A DNA stretch of 64,000 nucleotides from Bifidobacterium sp. (GTDB lineage: Bacteria; Actinomycetota; Actinomycetes; Actinomycetales; Bifidobacteriaceae), in the NCBI GenBank assembly GCA_022640915.1, contig JALCCT010000003.1, positions 62,001-126,000 on the forward strand, in the 5' to 3' direction. The notes beneath the pieces are model-generated. The model did no database searches and was not told where the DNA came from. It saw only the letters and a list, made by a program, of their open reading frames with translations. The position numbers and the translations under genes were made by a program. Positions 28,935 through 38,114 of this stretch are shown in pieces. Positions within the stretch are counted from its first letter, which is position 1. Each line of letters starts with the position of its first letter.

Positions 28935-30629
28935 ATGACACAACTGCGTTTTGCCCTGGCCCAGATCGATACCCGCGTCGGCGATCTCGACGCTAATGCT
29001 GAGGCCATTGTGGCCTATGCGCGTCGCGCTGCCGCTGATCATGCCCAGGTCGTGGTTTTTCCGGAGATGTCGCTGACCGGGTACCCGATTGAGGATCTCG
29101 CCTTCCGCGCCACTTTCCGCAAAGCCGCATGGGACAAGGCGAACGCGATAGCTAGGCAGCTCGCAGCTGACGATCTTGGTGCGTTGTACGTTGTTGCAGG
29201 CACTGTCGGCACTGACGGGGAGTCTGACAAACCGCGCAACCGGCTCGTGGTGCTGCATGACGGCGTGGTCTGGACGGGGTACGACAAGCATTTCCTGCCC
29301 AATTACGGCGTGTTTGACGAGTTTCGTATTTTTTCCTCCGGTCAGCGCTCCGTCGTGCTCGATGTCGAAGGCGTGCAGATCGGTTTGGCGATCTGCGAGG
29401 ACATCTGGCAGGATGGCGGGCCGGTCGCCGAACTCGCCAGGAAGCATATCGATGTGCTGCTGACCATCAACGGCTCGCCTTACGAGGAAGGCAAGACCCA
29501 TACGCGCTATGATCTGGCTGTTAAACGGGCGGGCGAGGTCAAGGCGCCGATGATTTACCTCAATCAGGTTGGCGGGCAAGACGACCTGGTCTTTGATGGC
29601 GGCAGCTTCGTGGTGGACGCGGACGGCACGCTGCTCGAACGCTCGCCGATGTTCGTCGAGGATCTGAGCTATTTCGACTTCGACAACCAGTCTGAACACC
29701 AGCGCGTCAGTACGATAGCGGCCGAGATGGAGCGCGACGCCGAAGTCTATTGTGCCTGCGTGCTGGGATTGAAAGATTACATGGCTAAGAATCACTTCAG
29801 CGGCGTGTGCCTGGGCCTTTCCGGCGGCATCGACTCGGCGTTGGTCGCCACCATGGCGGCCGACGCCTGTGGGGGCGAGAATGTATGTGGCATCTCCATG
29901 CCGAGCCAGTATTCCTCCAACGGCTCCAAGGATGACGCAGCCGACTTGGCCGAGAATCTCGGCGCACATTACGAAGTCCAGGCTATAGAGCCGCTGTTCC
30001 AGTCCTTCCAGCGGCAGCTCAACTTGGGTGGCGTCGCGGCGGAGAACTTGCAGGCTCGCATCCGTGGCGTCATCGTCATGGCGTATTCGAACAGCAGGAA
30101 TCTGCTCGCCCTGGCCACTGGCAACAAGTCCGAGCTCGCGTGCGGATATTCTACGATCTACGGCGACGCAGTCGGCGGATATGCGCCGATCAAGGATCTG
30201 CTGAAAACCCGGGTGTGGGAGCTGTCGCGCTGGCGCAACACGGTAGCGCAGGAGGGGCTTGGCCTTGGCATGCTGCCGATTGTGGGCAACAAGGCTGCGG
30301 CATCCGTTCAGTCGAGCCCGGGCATACTGATCCCGGTGAACAGCATCGAGAAGGAACCAAGCGCCGAGCTGCGCCCTGGCCAGAAGGATTCCGATTCCCT
30401 GCCGCAATATGCGCTGCTTGATCAGGTGCTTGCAGCGTATATCGAGCACGCGCATGGACGCGCCGATCTGCTCTCTGACGGCTTCGATGAGACGACGGTA
30501 GACACGGTAATGCGCCTGGTCGATCGGGCGGAATGGAAGCGTCGGCAATACCCGCTGGGCCCCAAAGTCACGGCGCTGGCTTTCGGCCGTGACCGTCGGC
30601 TGCCTATCACCAACGCGTTCCGGGAGTAG
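28935..30629 (+). CDS. nadE: Glutamine-dependent NAD+ synthetase
   Basis: A 564-residue two-domain enzyme for the last step of NAD biosynthesis. The N-terminal nitrilase-like glutaminase domain shows the Glu-Lys-Cys triad: V-F-P-E-M-S-L-T-G-Y, Y-D-K-H-F-L-P-N-Y-G, and L-A-I-C-E-D-I-W. The C-terminal synthetase has the ATP loop L-S-G-G-I-D-S-A-L near residue 296 and later N-K-S-E-L-A-C-G-Y, which bind substrates. Ammonia from glutamine is channelled to the second site. The length matches the short glutamine-dependent form. Confidence 0.95.
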   Translation: MTQLRFALAQIDTRVGDLDANAEAIVAYARRAAADHAQVVVFPEMSLTGYPIEDLAFRATFRKAAWDKANAIARQLAADDLGALYVVAGTVGTDGESDKPRNRLVVLHDGVVWTGYDKHFLPNYGVFDEFRIFSSGQRSVVLDVEGVQIGLAICEDIWQDGGPVAELARKHIDVLLTINGSPYEEGKTHTRYDLAVKRAGEVKAPMIYLNQVGGQDDLVFDGGSFVVDADGTLLERSPMFVEDLSYFDFDNQSEHQRVSTIAAEMERDAEVYCACVLGLKDYMAKNHFSGVCLGLSGGIDSALVATMAADACGGENVCGISMPSQYSSNGSKDDAADLAENLGAHYEVQAIEPLFQSFQRQLNLGGVAAENLQARIRGVIVMAYSNSRNLLALATGNKSELACGYSTIYGDAVGGYAPIKDLLKTRVWELSRWRNTVAQEGLGLGMLPIVGNKAAASVQSSPGILIPVNSIEKEPSAELRPGQKDSDSLPQYALLDQVLAAYIEHAHGRADLLSDGFDETTVDTVMRLVDRAEWKRRQYPLGPKVTALAFGRDRRLPITNAFRE

Positions 30630-30782
30630 GCAGATGTTCGAATATGCGAACAAAACGGTATGCGTACATAGATATGACTCATTGTCGAATTGTGCGATGA
30701 TTGCGAAGAGCGCGGCCATGAATCCGATTGAAGAGAATCGGCTTGGACGCACTGGTGATAGATGACGGACGGACGGCGAAAT

Positions 30783-31010
30783 ATGAACGATAATCAACAG
30801 GGCGACATGAAACACAACGACAGTCGGCAGTGGTATTTCAACACGGTGACTGGCCAGCCCGAACAGGGCATGATATCGCCCATCGATCAGCGTATGGGAC
30901 CCTATGCCTCGCGCGAGGACGCATTGCACGCATGGCAGATTGCCGGGAAGCGCAATCAGAAATGGGAGGATGACGACAAGCAATGGAATCGTTGGCCTGA
31001 GGGCAAGTAG
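30783..31010 (+). CDS. Small SPOR-like protein
   Basis: A 75-residue hydrophilic protein with W-Y-F-N-T-V-T-G-Q-P-E-Q-G near residue 18, then M-G-P-Y-A-S-R-E-D-A-L-H-A-W, then a charged tail. This resembles the short SPOR-domain proteins of actinobacteria (Y-N-T-x-T-G-x-V-E then G-P-Y-x-T-R-E-E-A). Their role is unclear. Start choice is uncertain: ATG 30762 and 30807 are also possible, and none has a strong ribosome binding site. Confidence 0.6.
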   Translation: MNDNQQGDMKHNDSRQWYFNTVTGQPEQGMISPIDQRMGPYASREDALHAWQIAGKRNQKWEDDDKQWNRWPEGK

Positions 31011-31059
31011 CGGTGAGATACAGCACAATCTTTCGAAGGCGCACAGGAGGCACGGCAGC

Positions 31060-31533
31060 ATGTCGCAAACGATGAAGGCAACCGATGCAGGCGCGCCTAT
31101 TGCTGCGGGAGGTATCGATGTCGACAAGCTGCCGCGTGACGAATTCGCGTACCCCGGTCCATTACGTGACAAGCTGATCGCGGCGATTCTTGATGGCTCC
31201 AAAACCACGTCGACTGGTCTGCTCGCTGAATATCTCAAGGACGGCGACGAGATCTCGCCGGTCGGCGAGCTGTCCGTGCCTGTCGATTCGCAGGGCAAAC
31301 CCGTTTGCGTGCTGCGCCAGGAGGAGGCATACACATGCCGGTTGGCCGATGTGACCCTTGAACACGCAATCAACGAAGGGGAGGGATATCGCACAGTCGC
31401 AGCGTGGCGCAGGGAACACGAACGCTTCTGGTCGAGCCCCGAATTCCTCGCCGAGCTGGACGACCCGGGTTTTCGTCTTGACGACGACACCATGGTTGTG
31501 TGCGAACGCTTCCGGCTGATTCAGCGGCTGTAA
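31060..31533 (+). CDS. ASCH domain-containing protein
   Basis: A 157-residue protein whose core matches the ASCH/DUF984 fold, a PUA-like domain proposed to bind RNA. Visible blocks are L-R-D-K-L-I-A-A-I-L-D-G-S-K-T-T-S-T-G-L, D-S-Q-G-K-P-V-C-V-L, the strand-turn V-T-L-E-H-A-I-N-E-G-E-G-Y, and W-R-R-E-H-E-R-F-W. The ATG at 31060 follows AGGAGG at 31045-31050. The first 25 residues precede the domain. The function in the cell is unknown. Confidence 0.82.
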   Translation: MSQTMKATDAGAPIAAGGIDVDKLPRDEFAYPGPLRDKLIAAILDGSKTTSTGLLAEYLKDGDEISPVGELSVPVDSQGKPVCVLRQEEAYTCRLADVTLEHAINEGEGYRTVAAWRREHERFWSSPEFLAELDDPGFRLDDDTMVVCERFRLIQRL

Positions 31534-31586
31534 AGACGCGGCTTCACGAACCACGCACGACTATAGGTTGCATCGGAATCGGAATC

Positions 31587-31609
31587 GGAAATCAAGTGGC
31601 TTGATTCCC
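31587..31609 (+). terminator. Weak hairpin after the ASCH gene
   Basis: GGAAATCAAG (31587-31596) pairs with CTTGATTCCC (31600-31609) with one mismatch and a 3-nt loop. There is no T-run; it lies about 55 bp after the ASCH stop codon. Confidence 0.3.
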
Positions 31610-31808
31610 TAATCCAGCTGGAGCGGCGAATGCATGGCATGCCGTCGCGTTTCGTCAAGGGCGATACGGCGGTTTTTGTCGTAGGCGCAATCCGATCGCA
31701 TCGCTGCGGCCTGAGAAGACATGAAAAACGCGAAAAATAGCGGTAACCGGCATGAAGAGGCGCAGTCTGGAAATTCTGGCAATTCTCCTGTTGTGCGTAC
31801 ATGTCGAA

Positions 31809-31824
31809 TGTGATATAAGTCACG
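31809..31824. promoter_or_regulatory. CRP/GlxR-like palindrome upstream of pflB
   Basis: TGTGATATAAGTCACG matches the actinobacterial CRP/GlxR consensus TGTGA-NN-TA-NN-TCACA in all but the last base, including the central TA. It is centred about 50 bp upstream of the predicted pflB transcription start. No regulator of this family is encoded in the window. Confidence 0.45.
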
Positions 31825-31916
31825 CTGAGACACGCACAGGTCTTAAGCTCCCACGCCTACAATGGAGGCATGGAACGGCGTAAGAGCGCGTCGCGATTAC
31901 ACACGAAGGAGTGACC

Positions 31917-34292
31917 ATGACAGCAGTTGAGAAAACCGCTCTCTCACCAGAGGAACTCCAGGCGAAGGCTTGGGACGGTTTCGAAGGCGGAAATTGGCAG
32001 AACGATATCGATGTCCGCAACTTTATCCAGAAGAACTACACGCCCTATGACGGCGACGAGTCTTTCCTGGCCGATGCCACCGAGAAGACCAAGCAAATGT
32101 GGAAGTATCTCGACGACAACTACCTCGCCGTCGAGCGTAAGCAGCGCGTCTACGATGTGGACACCCACATCCCGGCTGGCATCGACGCCTTCCCGGCCGG
32201 TTACATCGAGAGCCCCGAGGTTGACAATGTGATCGTCGGTCTGCAGACCGACGTGCCTTGCAAGCGTGCGATGATGCCGAATGGCGGTTGGCGCATGGTC
32301 GAGCAGGCCATCGAGGAGGCGGGCAAGGAGCCTGACCCCGAGATCAAGAAGATCTTCACTACCTACCGCAAGACCCACAATGACGGCGTGTTCGGTGTCT
32401 ACACCAAGAACATCAAGGTCGCCCGCCACAACAAGATCCTCACCGGCCTGCCGGATGCCTACGGCCGCGGCCGCATCATCGGCGACTATCGCCGTGTGGC
32501 GCTGTATGGCGTCAACAAGCTTATCGCGTTCAAGAAGCGCGACAAGGATTCTGTGCCGTACCGCAACGACTTCACCGAGCCGGAGATCGAGCACTGGATC
32601 CGCTTCCGCGAGGAGCACGCCGACCAGATCAAGGCACTCCAGCAGCTGGTCAAGCTCGGCAATGAATACGGCCTGGATCTCTCCCGTCCGGCTCGCAACG
32701 CTCAAGAAGCCGTGCAGTGGACCTATATGGGCTACCTCGCCTCCGTCAAGAGCCAGGACGGCGCTGCCATGAGCTTCGGCCGCAACTCCGCGTTCTTCGA
32801 CGCCTACTTCGAGCGCGATCTGAAGAACGGCACGCTCGACGAGAGTGGCGCGCAGGAGATTATCGACCAGATCGTCATGAAGCTGCGCATCGTGCGCTTC
32901 CTGCGTACCAAGGACTACGACAAGATCTTCTCCGGCGACCCGTACTGGGCGACCTGGTCCGATGCCGGCTTCGGCGACGACGGACGCTCGATGGTCACCA
33001 AGACCTCGTTCCGCCTGCTCAACACGCTGACGCTCGAGCATCTTGGGCCCGGTCCCGAGCCGAATATCACGATCTTCTGGGATCCGAAGCTGCCCGAAGG
33101 ATACAAGCGCTTCTGCGCCCGTATCTCCATCGACACCTCGGCCATCCAGTATGAGTCCGACAAGGAGATCCGCGCCCACTGGGGCGATGATGCCGCTATC
33201 GCGTGCTGTGTTTCACCGATGCGCGTGGGCAAGCAGATGCAGTTCTTCGGTGCTCGCGTCAACTCCGCCAAAGCGTTCCTGTATGCCATCAACGGCGGCC
33301 GCGACGAGATGACCGGCATGCAGGTCATCGACAAGGGCGTGATCGAGCCGATCGCCCCCGAGGCTGACGGCACGCTGGACTTCGAGAAGGTCAAGAACAA
33401 CTATGAGAAGGCCCTGCAGTGGCTTTCGGAGACCTACGTCGAAGCGCTGAACATCATCCACTACATGCACGATAAGTACGCCTACGAGTCCATCGAGATG
33501 GCGCTGCACGACAAGGAGATCTACCGCACCTTGGGTTGCGGCATGTCCGGCCTGTCCATCGCCGCCGACTCGCTCTCCGCGCTGAAGTATGCGAAGGTCT
33601 ACCCGATCACCAACAAGGATGCGAAGAACATCGAAGGCCACGAGGCCGAGTATGTCGAAGGCGCCGATGACGACTTGGTGGTTGGTTACCGCACCGAAGG
33701 CGACTTCCCGGTCTACGGCAACGACGATGATCGCGCCGACAAGCTGGCGACCTGGGTCGTGAGCACCGTCATGGGCCAGATCAAGCGTCTGCCGGTGTAC
33801 CGCGACGCGGTGCCGACGCAGTCCATTCTGACCATCACCTCGAACGTGGAGTATGGCGAGAACACCGGCTCCTTCCCGTCCGGACATAAGAAGGGCACGC
33901 CGTACGCCCCGGGTGCGAACCCGGAGAACGGCATGGACTCCCACGGCATGCTGCCCTCGATGTTCTCGGTCGGCAAGATCGACTACAACGACGCGCTGGA
34001 CGGCATTTCGCTGACCAACACGATCACCCCTGACGGCTTGGGCCGTGACGAGGCTGAGCGTGTGAACAACCTGGTCGGCATCCTCGACGCCGGCAATGGC
34101 CACGGTCTGTACCACGCAAACATCAACGTCCTGCGCAAGGAGCAGCTGGAGGACGCCGTCGAGCACCCGGATAAGTATCCGCACCTGACTGTGCGCGTAT
34201 CGGGCTACGCGGTGAACTTCGTTAAGCTCACTCGCGAGCAGCAGCTCGACGTGATCTCACGTACCTTCCATCAGGGTTCCGTCGTCGACTGA
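31917..34292 (+). CDS. pflB: Pyruvate formate-lyase (formate C-acetyltransferase)
   Basis: A 791-residue glycyl-radical enzyme that splits pyruvate with CoA into acetyl-CoA and formate, the branch used by bifidobacteria to gain extra ATP. The active-site cysteine pair is C430-C431 in I-A-C-C-V-S-P-M, and the glycyl-radical site is Gly763 in [10 protein letters not shown] near the C-terminus. The protein is slightly longer than the 760 residues of E. coli. GAAGGAG lies at 31905-31911. The activator gene pflA follows after a strong terminator. Codon bias looks strong, consistent with high expression. Confidence 0.97.
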   Translation: MTAVEKTALSPEELQAKAWDGFEGGNWQNDIDVRNFIQKNYTPYDGDESFLADATEKTKQMWKYLDDNYLAVERKQRVYDVDTHIPAGIDAFPAGYIESPEVDNVIVGLQTDVPCKRAMMPNGGWRMVEQAIEEAGKEPDPEIKKIFTTYRKTHNDGVFGVYTKNIKVARHNKILTGLPDAYGRGRIIGDYRRVALYGVNKLIAFKKRDKDSVPYRNDFTEPEIEHWIRFREEHADQIKALQQLVKLGNEYGLDLSRPARNAQEAVQWTYMGYLASVKSQDGAAMSFGRNSAFFDAYFERDLKNGTLDESGAQEIIDQIVMKLRIVRFLRTKDYDKIFSGDPYWATWSDAGFGDDGRSMVTKTSFRLLNTLTLEHLGPGPEPNITIFWDPKLPEGYKRFCARISIDTSAIQYESDKEIRAHWGDDAAIACCVSPMRVGKQMQFFGARVNSAKAFLYAINGGRDEMTGMQVIDKGVIEPIAPEADGTLDFEKVKNNYEKALQWLSETYVEALNIIHYMHDKYAYESIEMALHDKEIYRTLGCGMSGLSIAADSLSALKYAKVYPITNKDAKNIEGHEAEYVEGADDDLVVGYRTEGDFPVYGNDDDRADKLATWVVSTVMGQIKRLPVYRDAVPTQSILTITSNVEYGENTGSFPSGHKKGTPYAPGANPENGMDSHGMLPSMFSVGKIDYNDALDGISLTNTITPDGLGRDEAERVNNLVGILDAGNGHGLYHANINVLRKEQLEDAVEHPDKYPHLTVRVSGYAVNFVKLTREQQLDVISRTFHQGSVVD

Positions 34293-34305
34293 TTGACGCT
34301 AGGTT

Positions 34306-34327
34306 GTCGACGTCAGTTGACGTTGAC
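34306..34327. repeat. Short imperfect palindrome after pflB
   Basis: GTCGACGTCA (34306-34315) faces TGACGTTGAC (34318-34327) with one mismatch and a 2-nt spacer, just after the pflB stop codon. It may be a protein-binding site or part of the mRNA 3' end. Confidence 0.35.
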
Positions 34328-34405
34328 CGATCAGCGTCGTCTGATAGTTGGTTCCGTGTGATGCGGGGCCGGATGTCGGATGCGAATGAATCCGATTGCA
34401 TGCGG

Positions 34406-34440
34406 ATAGGGGGCGCGGCTGCTGGCCGCGCCCCCTATTT
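34406..34440 (+). terminator. Strong terminator between pflB and pflA
   Basis: Arms 34406-34419 (ATAGGGGGCGCGGC) and 34425-34438 are perfect 14-bp complements with a 5-nt loop, followed by TTATT. pflA is thus probably expressed partly from its own promoter. Confidence 0.85.
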
Positions 34441-34545
34441 ATTCCCGTTCGTTTCCAATTCATTCAAGGGCTTATCCTGCCGTGCGCACAACCGATATGA
34501 TGAAGTAAGAACAACTATGTTTCGAATACAGTCCGAGGGAGGACA

Positions 34546-35457
34546 ATGGTGTCTGAGGTGTCTGAGAAAACAGCGGTGTCTGGCATCGCAGCGTTCCATA
34601 CCACCAAGCCGCACATGCTCAAAAGCTCGCGCGAGTATGCGCGCCAAACGCTCATGGGTGGGCTTTCCGGGTTCGAATCTCCCATCGGGCTTGATCGGCG
34701 CGACCGCATCGCGGCCTTGAAAACCGGGGACATCGGCTTCGTGCACTCGTGGGACATCAACACCTCAGTGGACGGCCCGGGCACCAGAATGACCGTGTTC
34801 ATGAGCGGCTGCCCGTTGCGCTGCCAGTTCTGCCAGAACCCCGACACGTGGAAGATGCGCGACGGCCAGCCGGTCTACCTCGACGCGATGATCAACAAAG
34901 TCTCCCGCTACTCGGACTTGTTCAAGGCAACTGGCGGCGGCATCACCTTCTCGGGCGGCGAATCGATGATGCAGCCGGCGTTCGTCTCGCGCGTCTTCCG
35001 CGCCGCGAAAGAGATGGGCGTGCATACATGCCTGGACACCGCAGGCTTCCTCAACAAAAACTACACGGACGAAATGATCGACGACATCGACCTGTGCCTG
35101 CTTGATGTCAAGGCTGGCGACGAGGAGCGCTACAAGGTGCTGACCGGCGGCACGCTGGCCCCCACCATCAAATTCGGCCAGCGCCTAGCCGCGCGCGGCA
35201 AGAAGATCTGGGTGCGCTTCGTGCTGATCCCAGGCCTGACCGACCCGGAAGACAACATCGAGAACATCGCCAACATCGTCGAGACTTTCGGCGATGCGGT
35301 GGAGCATATCGATGTGCTGCCCTTCCACCAGCTCGGCCGCCCGAAGTGGCACGAGCTGCGCATTCCGTATCCGCTGGAGAACCAGAAGGGGCCGTCCGCC
35401 GCGCTGAAGGATCGCGTCGTCAAACAGTTCGAGGCGCACGGGTTCACGGTGTATTAG
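34546..35457 (+). CDS. pflA: Pyruvate formate-lyase activating enzyme
   Basis: A 303-residue radical-SAM enzyme that abstracts hydrogen from the PflB glycine to make the active radical. The [4Fe-4S] motif C-P-L-R-C-Q-F-C is at residues 89-96 (Cys89, Cys93, Cys96), preceded by S-V-D-G-P-G-T-R and followed by the glycine-rich G-G-G-I-T-F-S-G-G-E. The first 65 residues are an extension compared with E. coli PflA. GGGAGG lies a few bases before ATG 34546. A possible -10 TATGAT sits at 34496-34501, with only a poor -35. Confidence 0.95.
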   Translation: MVSEVSEKTAVSGIAAFHTTKPHMLKSSREYARQTLMGGLSGFESPIGLDRRDRIAALKTGDIGFVHSWDINTSVDGPGTRMTVFMSGCPLRCQFCQNPDTWKMRDGQPVYLDAMINKVSRYSDLFKATGGGITFSGGESMMQPAFVSRVFRAAKEMGVHTCLDTAGFLNKNYTDEMIDDIDLCLLDVKAGDEERYKVLTGGTLAPTIKFGQRLAARGKKIWVRFVLIPGLTDPEDNIENIANIVETFGDAVEHIDVLPFHQLGRPKWHELRIPYPLENQKGPSAALKDRVVKQFEAHGFTVY

Positions 35458-35485
35458 AGCGCCTGCGGCGTTTTGGACAACTGTC

Positions 35486-35514
35486 GTGACATTGTTGCTG
35501 CCTCATTGTATAAA
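35486..35514 (+). promoter_or_regulatory. Promoter of the ABC exporter-rsgA operon
   Basis: GTGACA (35486-35491) and TATAAA (35509-35514) are separated by exactly 17 bp; each hexamer differs from the sigma-70 consensus at one position. It lies about 90 bp before the first ABC gene. Confidence 0.6.
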
Positions 35515-35602
35515 GACTGGAGGGAAGAGGATAGCGACTGTGTGGCTCATTTGTTAAAAAGTGATCCGCTTGGTTGCAAGAGAATGAATGTGATTCTGTA
35601 GC

Positions 35603-36574
35603 ATGGTTGATAGCACGTTGTTGATGGCCGAGAATCTATCCAGATTTTTTGGCAAGGACCGCTTTGCTGCGGTTCGCGGGGTATCGTTGCGTGTTCATGC
35701 GGGCGAAGTGTTTGCTTTGGTCGGCCCGAACGGCGCTGGCAAAACGACAACCGTTCGTATGTGCTCGACATTGTTGTCTCCGAGTCAAGGTGTTTTGGAA
35801 ATTAATGGTGTGGACGCAGTGAGGCATCCGCAGCAGGCTCGCCATGGTTTGGGATTGGTTCTTGGCGGTGATCTGGGGTTTTACCCGCGTGCTACTGCAT
35901 TGGATAATCTTTTGTTTTTTGCTGATGTAGCAGGTCTTTCTGGTGCCCAGCGGCGCTCGGAAGTCGCTGATGCGCTGCAACGCGTAGGGCTATCTGATCG
36001 TGCCTCGAGCAAGGTAGGTGAGTTTTCCCGTGGCATGAAGCAACGACTGCATATCGCTCGAGCGTTGTTGGGCGCACCTAGGTTGTTGCTCTTAGACGAG
36101 CCAACCAGTGGGCTGGATCCTGAGGCGGCGTTGAGCGTACGCGATCTCATCGCATCCCTCGCGGCTGATGGGGTAGGTGTTTTACTGACCAGCCACACCA
36201 TGGATGAGGTTGAAGAGCTGGCAAGCGTGATCTCTGTGATCGGGGCAGGACATATCGTTGTTTCTGGTCAGGTTCGCGATATCGCTCGATATGCCGGCAT
36301 TCGCGCTACGACGAGTGCGACCCTTCCCGCGCAGGCTGTTCATGTGAAAGAGGATCTCGAACATGTCATCGGCGATGCCGCCGAGGTGCGCATGCGAGCG
36401 AAAGGCTCAAATTGGAGTCTTGCCGTGCATTGGAGAGAAGATCCTGCCGAGGGGCTGCAACAGCTCGAGGGAGTTCTGAGTCGTCATGGGTTGGAGCGTC
36501 CCGCTGATCTGTTCACCCGTCCCGCGAGTTTGCAGGATGCGTATCTGGCCATCAGCGACGGGTTGCAGCGATGA
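35603..36574 (+). CDS. ABC transporter ATP-binding protein (drug-exporter type)
   Basis: A 323-residue ATPase. Walker A is G-P-N-G-A-G-K-T at residues 41-48, the signature reads F-S-R-G-M-K-Q-R (a variant of L-S-G-G-M-K-Q), Walker B with D-E-P-T-S-G-L-D-P follows, and the H-loop is L-L-T-S-H-T-M-D-E-V. The C-terminal 100 residues match those of DrrA/NatA-type exporters. Its stop overlaps the next gene start by 4 bp (ATGA), and the two following genes are membrane proteins, so it energises an ABC-2 type exporter. The substrate is unknown; drug, lipid or peptide export are all possible. Confidence 0.9.
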   Translation: MVDSTLLMAENLSRFFGKDRFAAVRGVSLRVHAGEVFALVGPNGAGKTTTVRMCSTLLSPSQGVLEINGVDAVRHPQQARHGLGLVLGGDLGFYPRATALDNLLFFADVAGLSGAQRRSEVADALQRVGLSDRASSKVGEFSRGMKQRLHIARALLGAPRLLLLDEPTSGLDPEAALSVRDLIASLAADGVGVLLTSHTMDEVEELASVISVIGAGHIVVSGQVRDIARYAGIRATTSATLPAQAVHVKEDLEHVIGDAAEVRMRAKGSNWSLAVHWREDPAEGLQQLEGVLSRHGLERPADLFTRPASLQDAYLAISDGLQR

Positions 36575-37338
36575 TACGGCAACTGAGAATGACGTGGTTT
36601 CAGGTGTGTCAATTCATCAAGGTCTCATACTTTGTCCAGCTCATGGTCGTTTCCACGCTCACCGTCATCGTCACTCAGGCGCTGGCTTTTCGCGCATGGG
36701 GTGGCGATCCCTACATTATGTGGGTGCGTGGCGGCATCATCGGCGTGTGGACAGTGTCAACTTGCGCTGCGGGCATTCTGGGATTTGAACGCTACAAGGG
36801 AACGTTGGTTTACATGGTGTCCGGGCGCATCGATCCTCGGCTTCCTATGGCGGCTGTCGTCAGTGCTGCGAGCACGTTTGGCCTTGCGGCCATACCATTG
36901 GCTTGGGTTTCATGGGCGGTATTCACCGGCACGAATGGGTTGAATCGTGCGTTCACTCTTATGCTGCTCGCGCGATTAGTCGGTGGGACGCTCCTGCTCT
37001 GGATCGCGTGCCTGTCCGTCGCGTTCGTTATTGCGACGATATTCGTGCTCACGCCCAACGCTATTTCTTACGAAAGTTTGTTGGTGGCGCCGATATTGAT
37101 AGCTTCGGGCATCATGTTCACCAGTGCTGCGCCTCCTTCATGGCTCAAACCGATAAGCGTTGTTATTCCGCTGCATTGGGCGGCTCTTATTCTGCTTGAT
37201 CAAGTGCATGGATTTCAGGTGTGGCTGAGTGGGGCTTTCGGCTTGGGGATCAGCTTGGTGTGGATGCTTATCGCTTGGCGTTTGGGCCGCATGGTGCTCG
37301 ACCGGGTCAGCCGTACGGCAACGTTGGAGGTCATCTGA
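36571..37338 (+). CDS. ABC-2 type transporter permease, subunit 1
   Basis: A 255-residue membrane protein with about six hydrophobic segments (starting near residues 20, 45, 90, 120, 165 and 220) and the ABC-2 arrangement with a long segment near the middle. The start overlaps the ATPase stop by 4 bp and its own stop overlaps the next permease start, so all three are translated together. It is not closely similar to subunit 2, suggesting a heterodimeric membrane channel. No peptidase or other domain is visible. Confidence 0.8.
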   Translation: MIRQLRMTWFQVCQFIKVSYFVQLMVVSTLTVIVTQALAFRAWGGDPYIMWVRGGIIGVWTVSTCAAGILGFERYKGTLVYMVSGRIDPRLPMAAVVSAASTFGLAAIPLAWVSWAVFTGTNGLNRAFTLMLLARLVGGTLLLWIACLSVAFVIATIFVLTPNAISYESLLVAPILIASGIMFTSAAPPSWLKPISVVIPLHWAALILLDQVHGFQVWLSGAFGLGISLVWMLIAWRLGRMVLDRVSRTATLEVI

Positions 37339-38114
37339 TGGGCGGGGGGTATATGCAGCGTATAGCGAGCGTGGCAAGAATCTCCTTCGCATCTTCGACT
37401 GCCTTCGCCACGCTGGGAACCGCGCTGACCACGCTGGTTATCACTCCGCTATTCTCGGTTTTGTATGACATCGTATTCGGCCAGGATCTGCGGGCGCCTG
37501 ATTACACGCGTATCGGGTATGCCGCCGCCCTGGTGGCGCTATGCCTTTCGGTCGAAGCTGGCATTACTTCCAAGGCGGTCACCGACCGTAACCTTGGCGT
37601 ATTCGAAGAGATCCATATGCGCCGTAGCGTCGATACCGCCTACTGGGTGGGTTCCAGCATTATTCCGCTTCTGCTCTCCACGCTTACCGCTGCCGTCACC
37701 ATAGCAGGCGTGTTTGCTTTTTCGGCCGGGCATGATCCACATATGGTGATAAAGGTAATCATGCTGTGCCCTGCCACCATGCTTATGGGCATGCTGCTGG
37801 GCGTATGCTGCGCTGGCGTAGGAGTCAGTCTGCCAGACCCCTACTTGGCTGATACCATCTTGGACGCAATCCTGCCGTTAAGCGCAGGTGTCATCGTGCC
37901 TACGACGCTTTACCCTGACTGGCTGCGGGCTCTCTTCCATCTGCTTCCTATGACGGGTACCTTGACCGTGCTCACTGACAATTCAACAGGGAATATAGGC
38001 CGTCCGCTATGTACTGACATACTTCTTGCCGTCGTTTGGGCATGTGTAGGACTTGTATTCGTGCGTGTGGCCGTTAGTAATCTCAGGAATGGAAAACGTC
38101 GTGACGTTATCTGA
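37338..38114 (+). CDS. ABC-2 type transporter permease, subunit 2
   Basis: A 258-residue membrane protein with about six hydrophobic segments, a charged loop after segment 2 and a conserved-looking P-T-T-L-Y-P-D-W-L-R near residue 195, a position that in ABC-2 permeases precedes the last extracellular loop. ATG 37338 shares one base with the preceding stop. The end overlaps the rsgA-like gene by 26 bp. It should form the pore with subunit 1. Confidence 0.8.
   Translation: MGGGYMQRIASVARISFASSTAFATLGTALTTLVITPLFSVLYDIVFGQDLRAPDYTRIGYAAALVALCLSVEAGITSKAVTDRNLGVFEEIHMRRSVDTAYWVGSSIIPLLLSTLTAAVTIAGVFAFSAGHDPHMVIKVIMLCPATMLMGMLLGVCCAGVGVSLPDPYLADTILDAILPLSAGVIVPTTLYPDWLRALFHLLPMTGTLTVLTDNSTGNIGRPLCTDILLAVVWACVGLVFVRVAVSNLRNGKRRDVI

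Larger units (their letters stand above)
31534..31916 (+). promoter_or_regulatory. pflB promoter region
   Basis: This 383-bp intergenic interval holds, in order: a hairpin at 31587-31609 (10-bp arms with one mismatch, 3-nt loop), a GlxR/CRP-like palindrome at 31809-31824, and TACAAT at 31858-31863 as a plausible -10. No good -35 hexamer sits 17 bp upstream of that -10, which would suit activator dependence. The pflB ribosome binding site GAAGGAG is at 31905-31911. Confidence 0.4.
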
